Assembly (NCBI RefSeq): GCF_016591715.1
Contig: NZ_AP024109.1
Coordinates: forward strand, 682,001 to 746,000
Source of the DNA: Mesorhizobium sp. J8
Lineage (GTDB): Bacteria; Pseudomonadota; Alphaproteobacteria; Rhizobiales; Rhizobiaceae
Length of the DNA stretch: 64,000 nucleotides
Direction: 5' to 3'
Shown: piece by piece, positions 45,325 through 54,990 of the stretch
Position numbering within the stretch: position 1 is the stretch's first letter
Layout of the letters: each line of letters begins with the position of its first letter
Made by a program: the position numbers and the translations under genes
Notes under the pieces: model-generated
Database searches by the model: none
What the model was told of the DNA's origin: nothing
Seen by the model: only the letters and a program-made list of their open reading frames with translations

Positions 45325-45353
45325 GTCTCATGCCGCGGCGGCAGAGCTGTCAA
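45325..45353 (-). promoter_or_regulatory. Candidate promoter of the structured RNA
   Basis: Reverse-strand TTGACA (45348-45353) is a perfect -35 box; 17 bases later TGAGAC (45325-45330) is a poor -10. It lies just upstream of the first hairpin of the candidate RNA. The divergent DeoR gene starts about 100 bases away on the other strand. Confidence 0.45.
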
Positions 45354-45455
45354 TCAAAAGCTGTGACCTTTTTTGGGTGTTTTGCCCGAAAATATAAGCG
45401 GCTCCTTTCAAAGCGTTGCTAAAACCTTAAATTCGGTCAAAATTCCCGGAAGCCC

Positions 45456-46220
45456 ATGATCCATTCGAAGCGGCATGCCGAAATCCTGCGGCTCCTCAGC
45501 GAAGAGGGCACGATCAGCATCGCCAGCCTCGCCGAACGTCTCGGCGTCTCGCTGGAAACGGTGCGGCGCGACGTCAAGCCGCTCGCCGATGACGGGTCGG
45601 TGCTGAAGATGCATGGCGCCGTTGGCCTTGCCTCGATGGTGGGCGAGGCGCCTTTCGAGCGGCGCATGCGCGAAAATGCGGAAGCCAAGCGCCTGATCGC
45701 CAGGATGGTCGCGGCTACGATCCGCGATGGCGAGGCGATCATGCTCGATACCGGCACGACCACATCCTTTCTCGCCCGCGAGCTGTTAGGGCACCGCCGG
45801 CTGACGGTGGTCACCAATTCCTCCGACATCGCCCGCACGCTGGCGACGGTCAACGGCAACAAGGTCTATATGGCGGGCGGCGAGCTGCGCAGCGATTCGG
45901 GTGCTGCTTTCGGCATCTCGGCGATCGAGTTCGTCAGCCGTTTTTCGGTCGATCATGCGGTGATCTCGATCGGCGCGGTCGACGCCGCCGCCGGCCTGAC
46001 CGACTACGAGCTGGAGGAGGCGGAGTTCGCCCGTATGGTGCTGTCGCGCGGCCAGCGCTCGGTGGTCGTCACCGACCATACCAAGTTCGGCCGCCAGGGC
46101 CTGGTCCGGGTCTGCGGCTTCGACGGCTTTTCCGAGCTTGCCACCGACCGGCCGCCGCCGCCCGACATCGTCGCCGCGCTGAGCCATGGCGGGGCGCGCC
46201 TGACCATCGCGACGGCTTGA
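45456..46220 (+). CDS. DeoR/GlpR-family transcriptional regulator
   Basis: 254 residues. The N-terminal DeoR helix-turn-helix is HSKRHAEILRLLSEEGTISIASLAERLGVSLETVRRDVKPLADDGSVLKMHGAV (3-56). The C-terminal sugar-phosphate sensor domain shows IMLDTGTTTSFLARELL, TVVTNSSDIARTLA and VYMAGGELRSDSGAAFG. It normally represses a sugar or polyol catabolic operon and responds to a phosphorylated sugar. The divergent kinase/flavoprotein unit is 384 bases away; none of its genes is a sugar enzyme, so the target is open. Confidence 0.92.
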   Translation: MIHSKRHAEILRLLSEEGTISIASLAERLGVSLETVRRDVKPLADDGSVLKMHGAVGLASMVGEAPFERRMRENAEAKRLIARMVAATIRDGEAIMLDTGTTTSFLARELLGHRRLTVVTNSSDIARTLATVNGNKVYMAGGELRSDSGAAFGISAIEFVSRFSVDHAVISIGAVDAAAGLTDYELEEAEFARMVLSRGQRSVVVTDHTKFGRQGLVRVCGFDGFSELATDRPPPPDIVAALSHGGARLTIATA

Positions 46221-46267
46221 TCCCGCCCGAGGGAACAGGAAGCTCGCCGAACACCAAGACTGCTACA

Positions 46268-47620
46268 TCAGGCCGGAAAGATCATCCGGAAGCAGGCTCC
46301 GCCTTGCGTGCCGTCGAGCACCTCCACCTTGCCGCCATGCAGTTGCATCAGGTCGCGGACAAGGTTGAGGCCGAGGCCGGCGCCATGATCCCGCGGGTGC
46401 AGGCGGTAGAAAGGCTCGAATATCCGCTCGCGTTCGCATGCCGGCACGCCGTCGCCTTCGTCCAGCACCTCGATAACCGCGGGCAGGCATACGCTGATGG
46501 TGATGCGACCGGCTTTGCCGCCGTGGTCGATCGCGTTCTGGACGAGATTGGTCACCGCGCGCTCGATCGCCGTGCGGTCGCCGCGCACGACAAGCTTGTC
46601 CCTGGCCGGCTCGAACGCCATTTCGTAGCCGGCGGCGAAGGCCAACGGCGCCAGGTCGACCACGACGTTGCGGGCAAGGAGGACCAGGTCGACCGGCCCG
46701 AAATGCTCCGCCTGGCGATCGAGCCGCTGCAGGTCGAGCAATTGGTCGGCCAGCGTCGACAGCCGCGCGGCGTCCTGCAGGAGCCTGGCGCGTTCGGGCG
46801 TTGCCGGCAGCGCGGCGAGCCGCGTGTTGAGGATGGCGATCGGCGTCCTGAGCTCATGCGCGGCGTCGGTCAGGAACCGCTTGTGCCGCGCGTAGCCGGC
46901 ATCGAGGCGCGACAGGGCGGCGTTGACCGCGTCGACCAGCGGCGTGACTTCCTTCGGCACGCCGTCCAGCGGCAGTTGCACGCCGCGCTTGTCGATTTCG
47001 ATCTGCTCCGCTGCGCGCGCCGCGTTGCCGAGGCCGGAAAGCGCGCCGCGCACCACCCAGGGCGTCGCGAACAGCGTCGCCAGCGCCATCAGCCCGGCCA
47101 GCGGCAGGATCCCCTGCAGGAAGAGGGCGGGCGCCTGCCCGAGAACGCGCAGCAGCGAGAGCTCGCCCTTGGTGCCGCTCATGATCTGGACATTGCCGGC
47201 CGCCGTGTCGGTCCAGCGGATCTTGCCGCCCGGCGGCGCGGCTTCGCCGATGGCAAGGTCGATGCGGGCATCGCTGATGTTGTCCAGCAATCCGACGAAC
47301 GGTTGGTAGGCAACCGGCACGGTGCCCTGCTGAAGCCGGTGTCCGTCCTTGTCGCGTATGATGAACCAGAGGTCCGGGACATCCGACCGCAGCTTGGTCA
47401 GATCGGAATTTTCCTTCAGCACCAGCGCCCCGCTGGCGTCGCGCGCCACCGCATCCGCCAGCACGTCCATCGTGCCGTCCTCATAGTCGTGCGGGATGAT
47501 GCCGGTGGCGAGCATTGCGCCGATGATGCCGGCGATGATGAGCGTCAGCATCACGCATTGCAGGATGGCGATGCGCAGCACCAGGCTCCATTTCAGCGAG
47601 CGCGGACGGCGAACCTTCAT
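46268..47620 (-). CDS. Sensor histidine kinase
   Basis: 450 residues. A transmembrane helix at about 17-40, a periplasmic domain (about 41-165), a second helix (about 168-190), HAMP-like linker, then the dimerisation domain with the phosphorylated His in AAHELRTPIA (H255) and the ATPase domain with NLVQNAIDHG (N box), DEGDGVP (G1) and GAGLGLNLVRDL (G2). It is the partner of the response regulator whose gene overlaps it by four bases (ATGA). The stimulus is unknown. Confidence 0.94.
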   Translation of the reverse strand: MKVRRPRSLKWSLVLRIAILQCVMLTLIIAGIIGAMLATGIIPHDYEDGTMDVLADAVARDASGALVLKENSDLTKLRSDVPDLWFIIRDKDGHRLQQGTVPVAYQPFVGLLDNISDARIDLAIGEAAPPGGKIRWTDTAAGNVQIMSGTKGELSLLRVLGQAPALFLQGILPLAGLMALATLFATPWVVRGALSGLGNAARAAEQIEIDKRGVQLPLDGVPKEVTPLVDAVNAALSRLDAGYARHKRFLTDAAHELRTPIAILNTRLAALPATPERARLLQDAARLSTLADQLLDLQRLDRQAEHFGPVDLVLLARNVVVDLAPLAFAAGYEMAFEPARDKLVVRGDRTAIERAVTNLVQNAIDHGGKAGRITISVCLPAVIEVLDEGDGVPACERERIFEPFYRLHPRDHGAGLGLNLVRDLMQLHGGKVEVLDGTQGGACFRMIFPA

Positions 47621-48291
47621 GTCGTTTCGCGCAGCAGGTAGCCGACGCCGCGTATGCCGTTGATGACGACCCCGCTGTCGGCTTCGCTGAGCTTGCGACG
47701 CAGCCGCGAGACATGGGTATCGAGCGCGTTGGACTGGATCTCGTCGTCCAGCCCGAACACGGCCTCCATCAAGGCCTCGCGCTGTACCATGCGCCCCGTC
47801 CGCCGCATCAGCGCTTCCAGCACCAGCAATTCGCGGCGCGGCAAGGCGAGCGGCTCGCCGCGGATCGAGGCCTCGCGGTGGCCGACATCGAGGGAAAGAT
47901 GGCCGGCACGGATCGTCTGCGTCTCGATCGCCGCCGGGCGTCGCAGCAATGCCCTCAGCCGCGCCAGCAGTTCCTCGAAGGCGAAAGGCTTGGCCAGATA
48001 GTCGTCGGCGCCCATGTCGAGCCCGTCGACCTTGTCGGCGGTGTCGCCCCGTGCCGTCAGCATCAGCACCGGCGTCGTGTTCCTGGCGTCGCGAAGCTTA
48101 GGCACCAGCGTCAACCCGTCGCCGTCCGGCAATTGCCGGTCGAGCAGGATCGCGTCATAGCCGTCGACGGCGACGAACCCTTCCGCTTCCAGCAGCGAGC
48201 CGGCATGGTCGACCACCATGTCGTGCCGCCTCAGCGCCGCCCGCAGCGCCGAAACCATTTCCGGCTCGTCCTCGACCAGCAGGATACGCAT
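47617..48291 (-). CDS. OmpR-family response regulator
   Basis: 224 residues from the ATG at 48291. The receiver domain has the acidic pocket VEDEP (7-9), phosphorylated D51 in ILLDRQLPDGDG and the switch lysine in YLAKPF. The C-terminal OmpR-type winged helix ends with ALDTHVSRLRRKLSEADSGVVINGIRGVGYLL. It precedes and overlaps the sensor kinase gene, forming a classical two-component operon transcribed away from the PmtA-like gene. Confidence 0.95.
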   Translation of the reverse strand: MRILLVEDEPEMVSALRAALRRHDMVVDHAGSLLEAEGFVAVDGYDAILLDRQLPDGDGLTLVPKLRDARNTTPVLMLTARGDTADKVDGLDMGADDYLAKPFAFEELLARLRALLRRPAAIETQTIRAGHLSLDVGHREASIRGEPLALPRRELLVLEALMRRTGRMVQREALMEAVFGLDDEIQSNALDTHVSRLRRKLSEADSGVVINGIRGVGYLLRETT

Positions 48292-48505
48292 TGAAGACCT
48301 CTTGCAGTCCCATCTCTTATAATTCTTGCCTCGCCGACTATCGCGCCAAGATTGCATAAACATGGCGCCACTTCTTGCCGCCGTCGGCGAACTTTTTCTT
48401 TCGCGAAGCCATGCCCTTCGCAATGTCCATGCAATCCGCGGCCTCCAAACAGCGCCTCGTCCATGCCGGGCAACTCGAATCGCCCGCGCAAGCAATGAGG
48501 TCAAC

Positions 48506-49105
48506 ATGCCTGCAAATGACGCTTTGTCCTTCCTGAAGGCCTGGACCCTGGCGCCCTTCCGGGTGGGCTCGGTCACGCCCTCCAGTCCAAGTCTCGCGGC
48601 GCTGATGACGCGCGAGATCGGCCCCGACACGGGGCCGGTGCTGGAACTCGGGCCGGGCACCGGTCCATTCACCCGCGCCCTGCTGCAGCGCGGCGTGCGC
48701 GAAAACGACCTGACGCTGGTCGAGTCCGATCCCGATTTTGCCGCGCTGCTCGCGCGCCGTTTCCCGTCGGCGCGCATCGTCGAGATGGACGCGGTCGGCC
48801 TGCGCCATCTTTCGCTGTTCGATGGCCCCGTCGTCGGCTCGGCGGTCAGCGGATTGCCGTTCCGGCTGATATCACCGCGCAAATCATCCGCGATCCTGGA
48901 AGGCGTCTTTGCCTGTCTGCGGCCGGGCGCGGCCCTCTACCAGTTCACCTTTGGCCGTCGGTGTCCTTTCGAGCAAACGGTGCTGGACAGGCTCGACCTC
49001 GAGGCGGTGCGCATCGGCGGCACCCTCCGCAACTTCCCGCCGGCGACGGTCTATCGTGTTTCACGCATCAAAGGTCTCGACACCTATGACTGGCGTTTCG
49101 CATGA
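48506..49105 (+). CDS. SAM-dependent methyltransferase, PmtA/phospholipid N-methyltransferase-like
   Basis: 199 residues from the ATG at 48506. SAM motifs: GPVLELGPGTGPFTRALLQRGV, LTLVESDPDFAALLARRFP and VVGSAVSGLPFRLISPRKSSAILE, which follow the Sinorhizobium-type PmtA/rRNA-dimethylase-like pattern. PmtA methylates phosphatidylethanolamine to phosphatidylcholine at the inner membrane; this copy may do that or act on another lipid. Its stop overlaps the DedA start by four bases. It is divergent from the two-component operon, which may regulate it. Confidence 0.8.
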   Translation: MPANDALSFLKAWTLAPFRVGSVTPSSPSLAALMTREIGPDTGPVLELGPGTGPFTRALLQRGVRENDLTLVESDPDFAALLARRFPSARIVEMDAVGLRHLSLFDGPVVGSAVSGLPFRLISPRKSSAILEGVFACLRPGAALYQFTFGRRCPFEQTVLDRLDLEAVRIGGTLRNFPPATVYRVSRIKGLDTYDWRFA

Positions 49106-49725
49106 GCGATCTCCTGTCCGCGGCATTGGGGCTTGGCCTGTTCGGCGCCGCCTGCCTGGCCTTCACCGAAAAGATCCTGCCGGCGCCGCCGTCGCATGTG
49201 CTGCTGTTGTTTCTCGGCATGACCAGGGCTCGTGACTTGGCGGCGCTCGGTTCCCTGCTGGCGGTGACGACCCTGGCTTCGACGGTTGGCTGCCTGTTCT
49301 GGTACGCTCTGGGCGGCCGGCTCGGGCCGGTGCGCGCCGGCGCCCTGCTCGGGCGTTTCGGCCGCTACATCTTCCTGCGCCGCGAAACCTATCTGCGTTT
49401 CTCCGCCGCCTACCGCCGCAACCACATGCGGGCCTCGCTGCTGGCGCAGTTCGTGCCGACGGTGCGCAATTATCTGCCGATCGCCGCCGGCGCGCTGCGC
49501 CTGCCGGCTCTGCCCTTCGCCTTGGCCACCATGCTTGGCGCTATGCTGTGGAACGCCGGCTTCCTTGTTGCCGGCTACGCGATGCGCGACAGCGTCCACG
49601 ATCTGCGTGCGGTGGCGTTCCGCATCATGGCGGTCGTGCTCGCGCTGGAAGTCGCGTTGCTCATCGGACTGCGCTCCCACTGGCGCCGAGCCAGACCCGC
49701 AAGAGGCTGGAATTCACCGGCGTAA
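49102..49725 (+). CDS. DedA/VTT-family membrane protein
   Basis: 207 residues. Several hydrophobic segments and the DedA pattern: FTEKILPAPPSHVLLLFLGM, SLLAVTTLASTVGCLFWYALGGRLG, LLGRFGRYIFLRRETYLRF and AQFVPTVRNYLPIAAGALRL (the conserved R-x3-P loop). DedA proteins move lipids or keep membrane potential and envelope integrity. The overlap with the phospholipid-methyltransferase-like gene suggests they act on the same envelope lipids. Confidence 0.88.
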   Translation: MSDLLSAALGLGLFGAACLAFTEKILPAPPSHVLLLFLGMTRARDLAALGSLLAVTTLASTVGCLFWYALGGRLGPVRAGALLGRFGRYIFLRRETYLRFSAAYRRNHMRASLLAQFVPTVRNYLPIAAGALRLPALPFALATMLGAMLWNAGFLVAGYAMRDSVHDLRAVAFRIMAVVLALEVALLIGLRSHWRRARPARGWNSPA

Positions 49726-49779
49726 AACAAAGGCTTGTGCCGGCTTTCCTTCCCGCGCGCGCCGGTGTTTAGTCCGGCC

Positions 49780-50691
49780 ATGGCCTTCACCATCCGCCAA
49801 TTGCAGTTCTTCGTCGCCGTCGCCGAGCAGGGCACCGTCTCGGGCGCCGCGCAGAATCTGTCGATTTCCCAGTCCTCGGTCACCGAGGCGATCAAGGAAT
49901 TGGAGAGCGATCTCGGCGTCGAGCTGTTCGAACGCCATCCGCGCGGCTTGAACATCACCCATAAGGGCCACCAGTTCCTGCGCCACGCCACCAAGATCCT
50001 GGCCGATGTCTCTGACGCGCGCCGTTCCTTCTCCAGCGAGCAGGCCACTGCAAGCGGTCGCCTGCAACTCGGCGTCACCTCGCTGGTCGCCGGCTATGTT
50101 CTGTCGGATCTGCTTGCCCGCTACCGCCGCGCCTATCCCGGTGTCGAGGTCTCGGCCATCGAGGACAATGGCGACTATCTCGAGCACCTTCTGGTCGGCG
50201 GCAAGCTCGATATCGCCGTCATGGTGACGTCCAACCTGCGCGACCGCACGGCGCTGCAGTCCGAAATCCTGGAAGTCTCGGCCTACCGGCTGTGGATCCC
50301 GCTCAGCCACAGGCTCGCCAGCGCCGACATCATCTCGATCGGCGATATCGCGTCGGAGCCGCTGATCATGCTCACCGTCGACGAGATCGAGGAAAACACC
50401 GGCAAGCTGCTGTCGGCGATCGGCGCCCGGCCGCATGTCGCCTTCCGCACCCGCTCGGTCGAGGCGGTGCGCAGCCTGGTCGCCACCGGCGCCGGCGTGG
50501 CGCTGCTGCCCGACCTCGTCTACCGGCCCTGGTCGCTGGAAGGCGACCGCATCGAATCGCGCGACATTTCCGGCTCGTTGCCTGTCGTCCAGGTCGGCAC
50601 CGTCTGGCGCCGCGGCTCCGGCCTGCCGCAGGCCGCGCGCGACTTCATCGGCCTTGCGCAGTCGCAGCGGATGGCGCGGCAACGGCTTTGA
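49780..50691 (+). CDS. LysR-family transcriptional regulator
   Basis: 303 residues from the ATG at 49780. The N-terminal LysR helix-turn-helix reads FTIRQLQFFVAVAEQGTVSGAAQNLSISQSSVTEAIKELESDLGVELFERHPRGLNITHKGHQFL. The remainder is a periplasmic-binding-like effector domain. It lies just upstream of and in the same direction as the polyamine-type ABC importer operon, making that operon its probable target. A half copy of the 102-bp repeat follows the stop. Confidence 0.93.
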   Translation: MAFTIRQLQFFVAVAEQGTVSGAAQNLSISQSSVTEAIKELESDLGVELFERHPRGLNITHKGHQFLRHATKILADVSDARRSFSSEQATASGRLQLGVTSLVAGYVLSDLLARYRRAYPGVEVSAIEDNGDYLEHLLVGGKLDIAVMVTSNLRDRTALQSEILEVSAYRLWIPLSHRLASADIISIGDIASEPLIMLTVDEIEENTGKLLSAIGARPHVAFRTRSVEAVRSLVATGAGVALLPDLVYRPWSLEGDRIESRDISGSLPVVQVGTVWRRGSGLPQAARDFIGLAQSQRMARQRL

Positions 50692-50694
50692 TCA

Positions 50695-50745
50695 AAGCGA
50701 TTCCAGGAAAAGTGTGAAGCGGCTTTCCGGCCGGAATTGCGTCAA
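50695..50745. repeat. Half copy of the 102-bp repeat
   Basis: GCGATTCCAGGAAAAGTGTG (50698 on) continues through CGGCTTTCCGGCCGGAATTGCGTC. It matches the GCAATTCC...GGAATTGC module of the 22.9 and 61.5 kb repeats but lacks the second (AGCATTTCACC) hairpin. It lies between the LysR and substrate-binding protein genes. Confidence 0.7.
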
Positions 50746-50879
50746 GCACAAGTATCGGAAAAACCGATATCGGCTTTCTGATAAATGAATTTGCGAAACC
50801 GGATTTTTCACAGCACTTTTTTGCCCAGGGAACATAGCTGCGCCCTGAGAGCGCTGCCCCTAGCAATGGGAGATCGACG

Positions 50880-52034
50880 ATGAATGCATTCCTGAAGTCG
50901 TGCACCGCGCTGACCGTCGCGCTGACTTTTTCCGGTCAGGCGATGGCTCAGGTCAAGGAACTCGGCAAGGGCGAGGGGCAGGTCAACATCGTTGCCTGGC
51001 CGGGCTATATCGAGCGCGGCGAAACCGACAAGAACTATGACTGGGTGACGGCTTTCGAAAAGGAAAGCGGCTGTAAGGTCAACGTCAAGACCGCCAACAC
51101 CTCCGACGAGATGGTCTCGCTGATGAACGAGGGCGGTTTCGACCTCGTCACCGCTTCGGGGGATGCCTCGCTGCGCCTCGTCGCCGGCAAGCGCGTGCAG
51201 CCCATCAACACCGACCTCATCAAGAGCTGGAAGACCGTCGACGACCGGCTGAAGGACGCGCCCTGGTTCACCGTCGACAAGGTGCATTACGGCGTTCCCT
51301 ACCAGTGGGGCCCGAACATCCTGATGTACAACACCGACGTCTTCAAGGAAGCGCCCAAGAGCTGGAACGTCGTCTTCGAAGAGATGAAGCTGCCCGACGG
51401 CAAGTCGAACAAGGGCCGCGTCCAGGCCTATGACGGTCCGATCCACATTGCGGATGCCGCCAATTACCTGATGTTCCACAAGCCCGAGCTCGGCATCAAG
51501 GACCCATACGAGCTCAACGAGGACCAGTACAAGGCGGCGCTCGACCTGTTGCGCACGCAGCGCACGCTGGTCGGCCGCTACTGGCACGATGCCGCGATCC
51601 AGGTCGACGACTTCCAGAATGAAGGCGTGGTCGCCTCCGGCTCATGGCCCTACCAGGTCAACACGCTGGTCGCCGCCAAGAAGCCGGTCGCCTCGACCGT
51701 GCCGGAGGAGGGCGTCACCGGCTGGGCCGACACCACCATGATGGAGGCCGACGCCGCCCATCCGAACTGCGCCTATATGTGGCTCGAGCATTCCCTCTCG
51801 CCGAAGGTCCAAGGCGACGTCTCGGCCTGGTTCGGCTCGCTGCCGGTGGTGCCCGCTGCCTGCAAAGGCAACGAGCTGCTCGGCGACGAGGGCTGCAAGA
51901 CCAACGGCTACGAGAATTTCGACAAGATCAAGTTCTGGAAGACGCCGGTGTCGAAATGCGCCAGCCAGAACGACCAGTGCGTGCCCTACTATCGCTGGGT
52001 GTCGGATTACATCGGCGTCATCGGCGGGCGGTAA
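50880..52034 (+). CDS. ABC transporter substrate-binding protein, polyamine/YdcS type
   Basis: 384 residues with a signal peptide (MNAFLKSCTALTVALTFSGQAMA, cleaved before QVKELG). The mature protein follows the PotD/PotF family: VNIVAWPGYIERG, SGDASLRLVAGKRVQPI, VPYQWGPNILMYNTDVF. E. coli YdcS is of similar length. The C-terminal region is unusually rich in cysteine (CKGNELLGDEGCKTNG, SKCASQNDQC), which may form disulfides. It is the first gene of the importer operon. The ligand is probably a polyamine or related amine. Confidence 0.92.
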   Translation: MNAFLKSCTALTVALTFSGQAMAQVKELGKGEGQVNIVAWPGYIERGETDKNYDWVTAFEKESGCKVNVKTANTSDEMVSLMNEGGFDLVTASGDASLRLVAGKRVQPINTDLIKSWKTVDDRLKDAPWFTVDKVHYGVPYQWGPNILMYNTDVFKEAPKSWNVVFEEMKLPDGKSNKGRVQAYDGPIHIADAANYLMFHKPELGIKDPYELNEDQYKAALDLLRTQRTLVGRYWHDAAIQVDDFQNEGVVASGSWPYQVNTLVAAKKPVASTVPEEGVTGWADTTMMEADAAHPNCAYMWLEHSLSPKVQGDVSAWFGSLPVVPAACKGNELLGDEGCKTNGYENFDKIKFWKTPVSKCASQNDQCVPYYRWVSDYIGVIGGR

Positions 52035-52043
52035 CGCTCTTTA

Positions 52044-52160
52044 CCCTCCTCCTTGTGGGGAGGGGCCGACGCGCAAGCGTCGGGGTGGGGACTGTCTGAT
52101 AGGTTCGCGCTAGCCACCCCACCCGCGGCTTCGCCGCGACCTCCCCCATCAAGGGGGAGG
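52044..52160. repeat. Palindromic intergenic repeat, smaller type
   Basis: About 117 bases. The outer arms are CCTCCTTGTGGGGAGG facing CCTCCCCCATCAAGGGGGAGG. Inner parts are GGGGTGGGG facing CCACCCCACCC and a CGCGGCTTCGCCGCG stem. It resembles copies A and B in plan (TTGTGGG outer arms) but differs in sequence. It lies inside the importer operon between the substrate-binding protein and ATPase genes and may reduce downstream expression. Confidence 0.75.
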
Positions 52161-52214
52161 TATGATGCCGCGCGAACTCGCCTTCGTTCAACCGGAACTG
52201 AACTGACGGGGCCC

Positions 52215-53213
52215 ATGACCTCTGCCGTTTCCTTCAAAAAAGTCTCTCGCCATTTCGGCAGCGTGCGCGCCGTCGACGCGGTGGATCTGGAGATCGCGCC
52301 GGGTGAGTTCTTCGCCATGCTCGGGCCGTCCGGTTCCGGCAAGACGACCTGCCTGCGCCTGATCGCTGGCTTCGAGCAGCCGACGGCGGGCTCGATTTCC
52401 ATCTTCGGCGAGCGCGCCGAAGGCGTTCCGCCCTATCGCCGCAACGTCAACACCGTCTTCCAGGACTATGCGCTGTTCCCGCATCTCAACGTGCTCGACA
52501 ACGTCGCCTATGGCCTGATGGTCAAGGGCGTCGGCAAGGCCGAGCGCTTGAAGGCGGCGGAAGAGGCGCTGTCGCTGGTGCGCCTGCCGGGCTATGGCGC
52601 GCGCCGCCCCGGCCAGCTCTCCGGCGGCCAGCGCCAGCGCGTCGCGCTCGCCCGCGCGCTGGTCAACCAGCCCAAGGTGCTTTTGCTCGACGAGCCGCTC
52701 GGCGCGCTCGACCTCAAGCTGCGCGAGAACATGCAGGAGGAATTGAAGTCGCTGCAGAAGGCGCTCGGCATCACCTTCATCTTCGTCACCCACGATCAGG
52801 GTGAGGCGCTGTCCATGGCCGACCGCGTCGCCGTCTTCAACGACGGCAGGATCATGCAGGTCGGCACGCCGGAGGATATCTACCAGCGCCCGAACACGCG
52901 CTTCGTCGCCGATTTCGTCGGCTCGTCCAACGTGTTGCCGCCGGATTTCGTCCAGCGTTATTCCGGCCAGCGCCGCTGGGGAAGCCTGCGACCGGAGTCC
53001 ATCCGCGTCGCCAGCGCGACCAGCGGCGACGGCGTTGCCGCGCGCCTTGTCGGCACCAACTATCTCGGCGCCACCACAAGGCTGGCGCTCGATGCCGAGG
53101 GGTTGAGGCTGCATGCGGTCGTGCCGGCGGGAACGACGCTGCCGGCGGAAGGCGAAGCGGTGATGCTCACCTTCAACCGCGACAGCCTGCATCTGATGGA
53201 TGAGCCGGCATGA
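52215..53213 (+). CDS. ABC transporter ATP-binding protein, PotA-type
   Basis: 332 residues from the ATG at 52215. Walker [11 protein letters not shown]-loop [12 protein letters not shown], signature [15 protein letters not shown], Walker [13 protein letters not shown], and a C-terminal TOBE-type domain ([11 protein letters not shown] ... [10 protein letters not shown]). It powers the importer. Its stop overlaps the next start (ATGA). The homologue in the E. coli layout is YdcT. Confidence 0.95.
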   Translation: MTSAVSFKKVSRHFGSVRAVDAVDLEIAPGEFFAMLGPSGSGKTTCLRLIAGFEQPTAGSISIFGERAEGVPPYRRNVNTVFQDYALFPHLNVLDNVAYGLMVKGVGKAERLKAAEEALSLVRLPGYGARRPGQLSGGQRQRVALARALVNQPKVLLLDEPLGALDLKLRENMQEELKSLQKALGITFIFVTHDQGEALSMADRVAVFNDGRIMQVGTPEDIYQRPNTRFVADFVGSSNVLPPDFVQRYSGQRRWGSLRPESIRVASATSGDGVAARLVGTNYLGATTRLALDAEGLRLHAVVPAGTTLPAEGEAVMLTFNRDSLHLMDEPA

Positions 53214-54178
53214 GCCTCGACGCCGTCGTCTCGCGCGCGCCCACCCCCGCCATCCTGCCCGGCAGCGGCGGCATGCGCGGAGCGCTCTCCGACCTCTTCT
53301 GGCGACGGCCGAAATTCCTGCTCACCCTGATGCTCGCGCCGCCGCTTCTGTGGCTGGGCATCGTCTATATCGGCTCGCTCTTTGCCCTTCTGGCGCAGAG
53401 CTTCTTCTCGATCGACGAGTTCTCCGGCCTCATCAACCGCCAGTTCACGCTGAAAACCTATGGCGACCTGTTCCAGGCAGCCAATCTCGACATCATCCTG
53501 CGCACCGTGACGATGGCGGCGCTCGTCACCCTCGCTTCGGCGGTCATCGCCTTCCCCATCGCCTATTACGCGGCGCGCTATGCGCGCGGCCGCTGGAAGG
53601 CGCTGTTCTACCTCGGCGTCATGCTGCCGCTGTGGTCGAGCTATCTGGTCAAGATCTACGCCTGGAAGCTGATCCTCGCCAAGGAAGGCATCCTCACCTG
53701 GCTGCTAGCCAAGCTGAACCTCTTGTGGCTGCTCGACGGCTGGCTGTCGCTGCCGATCGTCGGCGGCAACTCGCTGTCGGTCTCCTTCACCGGCACCTTC
53801 ATCGTCTTCGTCTATGTCTGGCTGCCCTTCATGATCCTGCCGGTTCAGGCGGCGCTGGAGCGCGTGCCCGGCAATCTGGTCGAGGCCTCATCCGATCTGG
53901 GCGCCTCGCCCGGGCAGACCTTCCGCAACGTGCTGTTCCCGCTGGCGCTGCCGGGCATCGTCGCCGGCTCGATCTTCACCTTCTCGCTGACGCTCGGCGA
54001 CTACATCATCCCGCAGATCATCGGCACCTCGCGGCTCTTCATCGGCCAGGCCGTCTATTCGCAGCAGGGCACCGCCGGCAACATTCCTTTGGCCGCCGCC
54101 TTCACCGTGGTGCCCATCGTCATCATGGGCTTCTATCTCTGGGGCGCCAAGCGCATGGGGGCTTTCGATGCGCTCTGA
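53210..54178 (+). CDS. ABC transporter permease 1, PotB/YdcU-type
   Basis: 322 residues with six hydrophobic segments and the permease EAA loop [30 protein letters not shown]. The N-terminus has an extra ~35 residues before the first membrane helix ([20 protein letters not shown]). It pairs with the next permease in the inner membrane. Start overlaps the ATPase stop by four bases; its end overlaps the next gene by eleven bases. Confidence 0.93.
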   Translation: MSLDAVVSRAPTPAILPGSGGMRGALSDLFWRRPKFLLTLMLAPPLLWLGIVYIGSLFALLAQSFFSIDEFSGLINRQFTLKTYGDLFQAANLDIILRTVTMAALVTLASAVIAFPIAYYAARYARGRWKALFYLGVMLPLWSSYLVKIYAWKLILAKEGILTWLLAKLNLLWLLDGWLSLPIVGGNSLSVSFTGTFIVFVYVWLPFMILPVQAALERVPGNLVEASSDLGASPGQTFRNVLFPLALPGIVAGSIFTFSLTLGDYIIPQIIGTSRLFIGQAVYSQQGTAGNIPLAAAFTVVPIVIMGFYLWGAKRMGAFDAL

Positions 54179-54983
54179 CCGTGGCCAATCCGCTCCGCTC
54201 GGCCTGAAGATCGCCGCCGCCTGCGGCCTGCTCTTCCTGCATCTGCCGATCTTGCTGATCTTCGTCTACGCCTTCACGACCGAAGAGAAGAGCTTTGTGT
54301 GGCCCCCGCCGGGGCTCACCACGCAGTGGTTCGCCGTCACCTGGAACCGGCCCGACGTCTGGGATGCGCTGTCGCTCTCGGTGCGCGTCGCTGCCATCTC
54401 CACGGCGATCGCGCTGGTGCTGGGCACGCTCTGCGCCGCCGCCGTCTCGCAAACCCGCTTCTTCGGCCGCGAGGCTATCTCGCTCTTGGTTATCCTGCCC
54501 ATCGCGCTGCCCGGCATCATTACCGGCATCGCGCTGCGCTCGGCCTTCGCGCTGGCCGATATTCCCTTTTCGTTCTGGACGATCGTGCTCGGCCACGCCA
54601 CCTTCTGCGTGGTCGTCGTCTACAACAACGCCGTCGCCCGCTTCCGCCGCACCTCGGGCTCGATGATCGAGGCCTCGATGGACCTCGGTGCCGATGGTTT
54701 TCAGACCTTCCGGCATGTGGTGCTGCCGAACATCGCGACCGCATTGCTTGCCGGTGGCATGCTCGCCTTCGCGCTGTCCTTCGACGAGGTCATCGTCACC
54801 ACCTTCACCGCCGGCCAGCAGCAGACCGTGCCGATCTGGATGCTTGAGGAGCTGATCCGCCCGCGCCAGCGCCCGGTCACCAATGTCGTGGCCATGGTCG
54901 TCGTGCTGGTGACGCTGCTGCCGATCTTGCTTGCCTATTACCTGACCCGCGACGGCGACCAGATCGCCGGCAGTGGAAAATGA
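54168..54983 (+). CDS. ABC transporter permease 2, PotC/YdcV-type
   Basis: 271 residues with six hydrophobic segments and the EAA loop [29 protein letters not shown]. It is the second half of the membrane channel. The start overlaps the previous gene by eleven bases, so translation is coupled. A repeat-rich hairpin region separates it from the aldehyde dehydrogenase gene. Confidence 0.93.
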   Translation: MRSDRGQSAPLGLKIAAACGLLFLHLPILLIFVYAFTTEEKSFVWPPPGLTTQWFAVTWNRPDVWDALSLSVRVAAISTAIALVLGTLCAAAVSQTRFFGREAISLLVILPIALPGIITGIALRSAFALADIPFSFWTIVLGHATFCVVVVYNNAVARFRRTSGSMIEASMDLGADGFQTFRHVVLPNIATALLAGGMLAFALSFDEVIVTTFTAGQQQTVPIWMLEELIRPRQRPVTNVVAMVVVLVTLLPILLAYYLTRDGDQIAGSGK

Positions 54984-54990
54984 AAACAGC

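Noticed and set aside
48318..48323. A perfect TATAAT between the response regulator and PmtA-like genes.
   Set aside because: No -35 element lies 16-18 bp upstream; the nearest TTGCAG is only ten bases away.
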